Origin: Desulfobacterales bacterium
GTDB lineage: Bacteria; Desulfobacterota; Desulfobacteria; Desulfobacterales; Desulfobacteraceae
Direction: 5' to 3'
Length of the DNA stretch: 64,000 nucleotides
Assembly (NCBI GenBank): GCA_022361395.1
Contig: JAKSAX010000076.1
Location: 1 to 64,000 of the forward strand
The position numbers and the translations under genes are program-made. Shown one piece after another: positions 58,851 through 64,000 of this stretch. Each line of letters starts with the position of its first letter. Position 1 is the stretch's first letter. Below the pieces are notes generated by a model. That model made no database searches and had not been told where the DNA came from. It was given only the letters and a program-made list of their open reading frames with translations.

Positions 58851-58882
58851 AATAGGGTAATATAAGCTGGCTTTGGCAGAAT

Positions 58883-59077
58883 TCAAGATCGTCCGGGGTC
58901 TTTGCTCTTTTTTTCCGTAAATAGTGCACAGGGCTTTCCGGAGGACTGATACACAACAATGCTGGGCAGTTGTTTGCTTTTAAAACCCATGGCGCGGCAT
59001 CCGTTGGGATGGGCGGGTTCCCAGGTGACGTAGAAGAATTTGCATTTATAACAATTAATTTTATAATCTTCGGTCAT
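58883..59077 (-). CDS. 64-residue Cys-containing small protein
   Basis: Starts MTEDYKINCYKCKFFYVTWEP and continues with NGCRAMGFKSKQLPS and a late Cys. The four Cys positions suggest a zinc or redox site. Homologues of this size are often mislabelled as uracil-DNA glycosylase; nothing in the sequence supports glycosylase activity. It precedes the ClpX-like gene with a stop/start overlap. Confidence 0.7.
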   Translation of the reverse strand: MTEDYKINCYKCKFFYVTWEPAHPNGCRAMGFKSKQLPSIVVYQSSGKPCALFTEKKSKDPGRS

Positions 59078-59092
59078 AACAGCCTCAAATTT

Positions 59093-59126
59093 AAAAAGGC
59101 CACGAGCAAACTGCCCGTGGCCTTTT
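59093..59126 (-). terminator. rho-independent terminator after tRNA-Leu
   Basis: AAAAGGCCACG pairs with CGTGGCCTTTT on both strands and is followed by T residues in the leftward direction. It separates the tRNA unit from the small Cys protein operon. Confidence 0.85.
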
Positions 59127-59133
59127 ATTGTTG

Positions 59134-59218
59134 TGGTGCCGAAGGGGAGATTTGAACTCCCACGGGTCGCCCCACACGCCCCTCAAGCGTGCGTGTCTAC
59201 CAATTCCACCACTTCGGC
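59134..59218 (-). tRNA. tRNA-Leu (anticodon GAG)
   Basis: The 85-base cloverleaf has acceptor GCCGAAG/CTTCGGC, anticodon stem CACGC/GCGTG with loop TTGAGGG (anticodon GAG), a class II variable arm (GGG/CCC) and T-arm GGGAG/CTCCC. CCA is encoded. It follows secG. Confidence 0.97.
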
Positions 59219-59240
59219 ATTTTTTTCTATGTCAGGTCTG

Positions 59241-59528
59241 CTATTCGCTCTTCTGTTCTACAGGTGCGCTGTTGCCTTTCATCACGCTGCTCTCTGACTG
59301 CTGCCCGGACATGTATGCGAGGCTGAGAGAGGTGATCATGAAAATGATGGCGACTCCGGTGGTGATCTTGGTCAGGATGCTGGCCGGCCCTGCTGCACCG
59401 AAAAGTGCCTGACTTCCTCCCCCACCTATGGACGCTCCCATTTCAGCGCCTTTACCTGTTTGAAGCAGAACAATGAGGATCAGGAGGATACAAACTGTAA
59501 CGTGTAATGCGACTACGATAGTTGTCAT
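59241..59528 (-). CDS. secG: preprotein translocase subunit SecG
   Basis: 95 residues with two membrane helices and the Gly-rich linker LLQTGKGAEMGASIGGGGSQ typical of SecG. It assists SecYE in export. Nine bases separate it from tpiA. Confidence 0.94.
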   Translation of the reverse strand: MTTIVVALHVTVCILLILIVLLQTGKGAEMGASIGGGGSQALFGAAGPASILTKITTGVAIIFMITSLSLAYMSGQQSESSVMKGNSAPVEQKSE

Positions 59529-59537
59529 AATAATATT

Positions 59538-60293
59538 TTACTCGTACCTTATTATGTTTATAAATTTGTCTGCATCCAGGCTTGCCCCGCCAACCAGGGC
59601 GCCGTCCACATCCTCTACGCTCATCAGGTCCTTTACATTGTCCGGATTTACCGATCCGCCGTAAAGTATCCTTGTTCTTTCAGCCAGATCTTTGGAGAAC
59701 TTCTCTTCAAGGATTTTCCGCAGAAACCTGTGAACCTCTTCAACCTGTTCCACGCTGGCTGTCTTGCCTGTGCCTATGGCCCATACCGGTTCGTAGGCAA
59801 GGACCAAGGTCTTAAGTTCGTCAAGACCAGAGCCTTTTAACCCATCTGTGACCTGTTTGTCAAGGACAAAAAAGGTTTTTTCTTCATCCCGGTCTTTTTC
59901 TGTTTCACCGATACAGACCACAGGGATCAGATCAGACTCAACAGCAGCCCTGGTTTTTTGACAAACCCACTCATCCGTGTCACCGAAAAACTGCCTGCGC
60001 TCGGAGTGGCCGATGAGCACATAATCGGCCCCGGCGGCTTTAAGCATATCTCCGGACACCTCTCCTGTAAAAGCGCCCTGTTTTTCAAAATAGAGGTTCT
60101 GAGCCCCCAGTTTAACGGCTGTGTCCTCAACTGCCTTTGCAACCAGGGGCAGGGACAGATTTGTAGGGGCAATCATGATATCTGTCCCCTCAACATCCGT
60201 ACAGAGTTCTGCAAGCTTTTTGGCTTCTGCCACAGCCTCGGCCCCGGATTTATGCATTTTCCAGTTGCCGGCTATCAATGGTGTTCTACTCAT
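59538..60293 (-). CDS. tpiA: triosephosphate isomerase
   Basis: 251 residues. Catalytic His in IGHSERRQFFG and Glu in AYEPVWAIGTGKTAS are present, as is NWKMHKS at the start. It converts DHAP and glyceraldehyde-3-phosphate in glycolysis and gluconeogenesis. Confidence 0.97.
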   Translation of the reverse strand: MSRTPLIAGNWKMHKSGAEAVAEAKKLAELCTDVEGTDIMIAPTNLSLPLVAKAVEDTAVKLGAQNLYFEKQGAFTGEVSGDMLKAAGADYVLIGHSERRQFFGDTDEWVCQKTRAAVESDLIPVVCIGETEKDRDEEKTFFVLDKQVTDGLKGSGLDELKTLVLAYEPVWAIGTGKTASVEQVEEVHRFLRKILEEKFSKDLAERTRILYGGSVNPDNVKDLMSVEDVDGALVGGASLDADKFINIIRYE

Positions 60294-60308
60294 CTCTTTC
60301 CTCCGGTA

Positions 60309-61316
60309 TTAAAGCGATTTACCGACCATGGTTGCAAGATCGATCATCCTGTGGGAATAACCGGCTTCATTGTCATACCATGAATAAATTTTAACCATGT
60401 CCCCGTTGATGACATCCGTGCAAGAGGCATCAACTATGGAGGACAGGGGGCATGAGTTGTAGTCAATGGAAACCAGGGGAATATCACTATACCCCAGGTA
60501 TCCTGAAAGATTTGTGTCTGCAGCCTTTTTCAGGGCCTGGTTCACATCCTCCGGTGTCAGGTCTTTTTTCTCTGTGGTGACGACCAGGTCCACCATGGAA
60601 ACGTTAGGAGTGGGTACCCTGACGGCCAGCCCGTTGAGCTTGCCGGAAAGTTCGGGAAGAACAAGTGACACAGCCTTGGCTGCGCCTGTCGTGGTCGGTA
60701 TCATGGAGAGGGCTGCCGCCCTGGATCTGCGGAGGTCCTTGTGCGGAAAGTCAAGCAGCCGCTGATCCCCGGTATAGGCATGAATAGTGGTCATCAGGCC
60801 GCATACAATACCAAAGTTTTCCAGAAGCACCTTTGCCACCGGGGCAAGGCAGTTGGTTGTGCAGGATGCATTGGAAATAATATGGTGGGAAGCCGGGTCG
60901 TAATCCTCATGGTTAACGCCCATGACAACGGTAATATCCGGATCGGCGGCCGGGGCTGAAATAATGACTTTTTTAGCGCCGCCTTCGATGTGCTTGGAGG
61001 CGGTTTCCTTGTTCCGGAACAGGCCCGTGCACTCGAGAACGATATCTACTTCGGCATCGGCCCACGCGATCTGCCCCGGATCCTTCAGGGCGGTAACCGC
61101 AATTTTATCACCGTCAACGATAATTGCTCCCTCTTCGGCAGTTATCGTGTTACTGAGCCTGCCGTGAACGGAATCATACTGAAGCAAATGGGCAATGGTT
61201 TTGGTATCTGACAAGTCGTTTATTGCCTTAACCTTTACTTCCGGATTATCCTGGGCCGCCCGGAATACCATTCTTCCGATTCTTCCAAATCCGTTTATTC
61301 CTATATTTATCGTCAT
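60309..61316 (-). CDS. gap: glyceraldehyde-3-phosphate dehydrogenase
   Basis: 335 residues. NAD-binding GINGFGRIGRMVFRA and the active-site SNASCTTNCLAP motif are intact. It starts the gap-tpiA-secG-tRNA group. A GC-rich hairpin lies in the short gap before it. Confidence 0.97.
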   Translation of the reverse strand: MTINIGINGFGRIGRMVFRAAQDNPEVKVKAINDLSDTKTIAHLLQYDSVHGRLSNTITAEEGAIIVDGDKIAVTALKDPGQIAWADAEVDIVLECTGLFRNKETASKHIEGGAKKVIISAPAADPDITVVMGVNHEDYDPASHHIISNASCTTNCLAPVAKVLLENFGIVCGLMTTIHAYTGDQRLLDFPHKDLRRSRAAALSMIPTTTGAAKAVSLVLPELSGKLNGLAVRVPTPNVSMVDLVVTTEKKDLTPEDVNQALKKAADTNLSGYLGYSDIPLVSIDYNSCPLSSIVDASCTDVINGDMVKIYSWYDNEAGYSHRMIDLATMVGKSL

Positions 61317-61385
61317 TATATCTTCTCCTTTCGTGGCAGATCGCCGGCCTGTAAAGACGGCCGGGCAGTGGACTGCCGTTAGAAT

Positions 61386-61799
61386 TTAGGACCGTTTGGT
61401 CCCTTTGAGAATATCGCTGGCCAGAGAAATGCTTCTTTTACCGTGTTCCACCAGGGAAGATGTGAGTTTATCCATCGGCATTTTATCCCGGGCGGTAACC
61501 GCTTTCATGAGAATCGGCAGGTTTACCCCGGAGATAACCTCAACCTGTCCTTCTTCAAGAAAGGAGTAGGAGAGGTTTGAAGGGGTGCCGCCGAACATAT
61601 CGGTTAAAATCAGGACGCCGTTGTCCGACCGGACCTCTTTTATCCCGGTCTTGATTTTCTTTCTCAGGTTGTCCGGATCCTGCTTTATATCAATGGATAT
61701 GGAAATCAGATCTTTCTGGGGTTTGCCCAGAATGAATTCAAGGGTATCTATCAGAGTGGCGCCCAGTTGGGCGTGGGTAACGATTAAAATACCAGTCAT
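61386..61799 (-). CDS. PTS mannose-type EIIA domain protein
   Basis: 137 residues. The phosphorylatable His is in VTHAQLGATLID (residue 9), and TDMFGGTPSNLS is the family block. With PtsN and RapZ nearby it is probably part of a regulatory PTS chain instead of a sugar importer; no EIIBCD genes are visible. It overlaps rapZ by four bases. Confidence 0.92.
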   Translation of the reverse strand: MTGILIVTHAQLGATLIDTLEFILGKPQKDLISISIDIKQDPDNLRKKIKTGIKEVRSDNGVLILTDMFGGTPSNLSYSFLEEGQVEVISGVNLPILMKAVTARDKMPMDKLTSSLVEHGKRSISLASDILKGTKRS

Positions 61800-62677
61800 A
61801 GTTCTTTATTATCCCTGTCAATGTCCCTGTGCATAATGCTGGGGTTCAGGCCGTTCTGAACCAGTCGTTCAAAAACAGCCCGGGCAATTGCCACGCTCCT
61901 GTGCCGGCCGCCGGTACACCCCAGAGCCAGGGTCAGATATGCTTTGTTTTCTTTTTTGTACATCGGAATCAGGTAATCAATAAGATCGTAGTACTTGTCC
62001 AGAAATCGGGTGGTCTCCGGGTTTGCCAGCACGTAGGATTTTACAGCTTCGGATTCCCCGTCCAGAGGTTTGAGTTCCGGCACAAAATAGGGGTTGGCCA
62101 AAAACCTCAAGTCCATTACAAGATCCGCATCAAGGGGAATGCCGTACTTATAACCAAAAGATAAAATATTAATTTTCATCAGGTTAACAGATGCTTTCCG
62201 GTCAAGAATCATGTCCAGGATAACGGATTTGAGCTGATGAACATTATAGTTACTGGTATCTATGATGTGGTGGGCAACCTGACGAATTGACTGCATGGTT
62301 TGCTGTTCGGACCGTATACTGTCCAGCAGCCTGTTTTTACTGTCCAGCGGATGGTGACGCCTGGTCTGGCTGTACCTTTTGACCAGGGTTTTGGTATCTG
62401 CTTCAAGGAAAAGGATGGTCGGCGTGATTCCCATTTCCTCTAAGGCTGAAATGCCGGACACAAAATTTTTAATAAAGGTTTTAGACCGCAGATCCATGAC
62501 AAATGCCGCCCCCTTAACCTGGGGGTGATCCTTGAAGGGCAGTTCAAGCACTTTGGGCACAAGTTCCATGGGCATATTGTCGATGCAGTAGAAAGAGGCA
62601 TCTTCAAATGCCTGGACCACTGTGGTCTTTCCGGATCCTGAGATACCGGTGATGATATAAACCTTTAGGTTATCCAT
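61796..62677 (-). CDS. rapZ: RNase adapter / nucleotide-binding protein RapZ
   Basis: 293 residues. P-loop GISGSGKTT and the C-terminal GCTGGRHRSVAIAR motif are diagnostic. In E. coli it controls GlmZ decay and amino-sugar synthesis. Here it lies in the conserved rpoN cluster. Confidence 0.95.
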   Translation of the reverse strand: MDNLKVYIITGISGSGKTTVVQAFEDASFYCIDNMPMELVPKVLELPFKDHPQVKGAAFVMDLRSKTFIKNFVSGISALEEMGITPTILFLEADTKTLVKRYSQTRRHHPLDSKNRLLDSIRSEQQTMQSIRQVAHHIIDTSNYNVHQLKSVILDMILDRKASVNLMKINILSFGYKYGIPLDADLVMDLRFLANPYFVPELKPLDGESEAVKSYVLANPETTRFLDKYYDLIDYLIPMYKKENKAYLTLALGCTGGRHRSVAIARAVFERLVQNGLNPSIMHRDIDRDNKEL

Positions 62678-62679
62678 GG

Positions 62680-63138
62680 TTAGAATTCTTCATCCTGCTC
62701 CATGATGATTTCATAAATCTCATTAACCGAACCTGCGGATTTAAGCCTCTCTTTAAAATGATCCATCTTTAATAGTTTGGAGATCTGGGCTAAAACCTTT
62801 AGATGCCCTCCTGTGCTGTTCTCAGGGGTCAACAGGAGAAAAAAGATATGCACCGGTCTGTCATCAAGGGAATCGTATTCAATCCCTTTCCTGCTCAGCC
62901 CAAAGCCGACGGTTACAGATTCAACACTGTCAAGTTTTCCATGGGGGATTGCAATACCGCCGCCTATGCCGGTTGACCCCAGGGCCTCCCTTTCTTTTAA
63001 AACTGCGGCAATTTCATTGGGAGTTGCACTGGTGGACTGAGCCACGGCATCGGCCAGTTCCTGGAGTACGCCTGTTTTATTGTCAGCTGCAAGATCTGCG
63101 ATAATAGATTCTTTGATGAGTATGTCGCTGATTTTCAT
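62680..63138 (-). CDS. ptsN: nitrogen PTS EIIA protein PtsN
   Basis: 152 residues. GGGIAIPHGKLDSV contains the phosphoacceptor His. It is a regulatory PTS component linked to nitrogen, potassium and envelope control. It lies between hpf and rapZ. Confidence 0.94.
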   Translation of the reverse strand: MKISDILIKESIIADLAADNKTGVLQELADAVAQSTSATPNEIAAVLKEREALGSTGIGGGIAIPHGKLDSVESVTVGFGLSRKGIEYDSLDDRPVHIFFLLLTPENSTGGHLKVLAQISKLLKMDHFKERLKSAGSVNEIYEIIMEQDEEF

Positions 63139-63146
63139 TGGTTAGA

Positions 63147-63686
63147 CTATCCCCTGGGCTGGATCAGGCCCAGCTTTCCATTGTTGTGTTTGTAAAGAAC
63201 ATTCAATTGTTCCGTCCGTGCGTTGTTAAAGGCAAAAAATGCTCTTCTGCCTGAGTTCAGCTCTACCACTGCGTCCTCAACATCCATGGGTTTTGAATCC
63301 ACCGGTTCAATTACGATTTCCGATACAGGATCAACCATAGTATCGGTGTTTACCTGGTTAAATTCCCGGGTGTCATTCAGGCTTGTCTTATCACCGGACA
63401 TATGCCGTTTGACTTTTTCCTTGTGCTTGTTAATCTGTGCTTTAACCTTATCTGCCAGGGCGTCGATAGAAGAGTACATATTCTCGGATTTTTCTTTGGC
63501 GTGAATGTTCAATCTGTCACAGGTTAAAGTGATTTCGGCAATATGCCTTATTTTTTCAACAGATAAAACCACGTGGGCTTCGGCAGGACTGTCAAGCATC
63601 TTATCAAATCTGCCCAGCTTTTTTTGGACATAGGCTTTCAAGGAGTCAGAGGAGTCTATTTTTTTAAATGTCACAGTGGTTTGCAT
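63147..63686 (-). CDS. hpf: ribosome hibernation-promoting factor, long form
   Basis: About 179 residues from ATG 63686, which has AAGGAG before it; a longer frame to 63815 has no such site and runs into rpoN. The N-terminal ribosome-binding domain starts MQTTVTFKKIDSSDSLKAY; the C-terminal dimerisation domain ends GRRAFFAFNNARTEQLNVL. Long HPF forms 100S ribosomes in resting cells. Confidence 0.94.
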   Translation of the reverse strand: MQTTVTFKKIDSSDSLKAYVQKKLGRFDKMLDSPAEAHVVLSVEKIRHIAEITLTCDRLNIHAKEKSENMYSSIDALADKVKAQINKHKEKVKRHMSGDKTSLNDTREFNQVNTDTMVDPVSEIVIEPVDSKPMDVEDAVVELNSGRRAFFAFNNARTEQLNVLYKHNNGKLGLIQPRG

Positions 63687-63696
63687 ATATATCTCC

Positions 63697-64000
63697 TTAA
63701 AGTTGTTTCCGTTTGTTTGAAGGCAGAATATTGAGTACCTTCCGGTATTTGGCAACGGTTCTCCGTGCAATCTGGATGTCTGATTCCTGAAGAATGGCGG
63801 CAATTCGATCATCACTTAAAGGGGCGTTGGGATCCTCGGCTTCTATCAATTGCCGGATACGCTCTTTTACACTGGCCGATGCCATGGACGCCCCGCCGGT
63901 CCTTTCAATGGAGCTGTTGAAAAAATATTTAAGCTCAAACAGTCCCTGGGGGGTGTATGCGTATTTGTTCGTTGTTACCCGGCTGATAGTGGACTCGTGC
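63697..64000 (-). CDS. rpoN: RNA polymerase sigma-54 factor, C-terminal part
   Basis: Truncated by the window end. The visible C-terminus has VTTNKYAYTPQGLFELKYF and the RpoN box ARRTVAKYR, which contacts the -24 promoter element. The order rpoN-hpf-ptsN-rapZ-EIIA matches the widespread cluster. Expression of sigma-54-dependent genes is expected elsewhere in the genome. Confidence 0.95.
   Translation of the reverse strand, partial: HESTISRVTTNKYAYTPQGLFELKYFFNSSIERTGGASMASASVKERIRQLIEAEDPNAPLSDDRIAAILQESDIQIARRTVAKYRKVLNILPSNKRKQL

Noticed and set aside
61340-61367. GC-rich inverted repeat before gap considered as terminator
   Set aside because: CCGGCC/GGCCGG can pair but no T-run follows leftward; gap has its own ribosome site and may still be co-transcribed.

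Overview
This window looks like chromosome of a marine-type, acetate-handling sulfate reducer of the Desulfobacterota (Desulfobacteraceae-like). That placement is inferred from gene content: the siroheme-dependent heme genes ahbC-hemB-ahbD, a PPi-dependent phosphofructokinase, LUD and DUF166 proteins, an ArsS-type radical SAM protein and two in-frame UGA codons that look like selenocysteine. There is no rRNA, CRISPR array, prophage or insertion sequence. Coding density is high and most genes sit in overlapping operons.

Layout. 1-8.8 kb (+): a hybrid sensor kinase cut by the window edge, a Tat/lipobox M48 protease with TPRs, a PNPOx-like protein, a UbiD decarboxylase and a large AsmA-like DUF748 protein, followed by a DUF374 acyltransferase and a small zinc-ribbon membrane protein. 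10-23.2 kb (-): an acetate/propionate uptake and activation block. In transcription order it is acs, a PrpE-type synthetase, a sodium:solute symporter, a 28-residue membrane protein, a terminator-like hairpin, a membrane sensor fused to a DnaQ-type exonuclease, LemA, a cNMP/CBS/DUF294 protein, endonuclease IV and a receiver-ATPase protein lacking a phosphoacceptor His. 23.9-25.2 kb (+): a LUD protein and a DUF166 protein interrupted by one UGA followed by a SECIS-like hairpin. 25.2-29.9 kb (-): acylphosphatase, DNA polymerase IV, PilZ, MotB, MotA and a GAF/HD-GYP protein. 30-36 kb: parts of a peptide ABC transporter (binding protein and two ATPases, no permeases) with a cold-shock gene and a D-amino-acid dehydrogenase between them.

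36-44 kb (+): a SurA-like lipoprotein carrying two long poly(A) tracts, SurA, MgtE, RecO, a GHMP kinase, an orphan, a nucleoside phosphorylase and LigA. 44.3-45.8 kb (+): an arsenosugar pair (peroxidase-like protein and ArsS), with ArsS reading through a UGA near its C-terminus. 45.8-49.8 kb (-): a double GNAT protein, CobO, a Cache-GGDEF cyclase and FtsY. 50-53.7 kb (+): a second GGDEF protein and PPi-PFK. 53.8-59.1 kb (-): ahbD, hemB, ahbC, a ClpX-like unfoldase and a small Cys protein in one overlapping operon. 59.1-64 kb (-): tRNA-Leu(GAG), secG, tpiA, gap, then the rpoN-hpf-ptsN-rapZ-EIIA(Man) regulatory cluster, with rpoN cut by the window end.

The main things to check are the two selenoprotein candidates, which conventional gene calling would break or truncate, and two families of dispersed intergenic repeats: a palindromic element of about 98 bp and a repeat of about 150 bp. 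Others are the poly(A)-bearing lipoprotein, the sensor-exonuclease/DUF294/LemA group beside acetate genes, and the ClpX-like unfoldase inside the heme operon.
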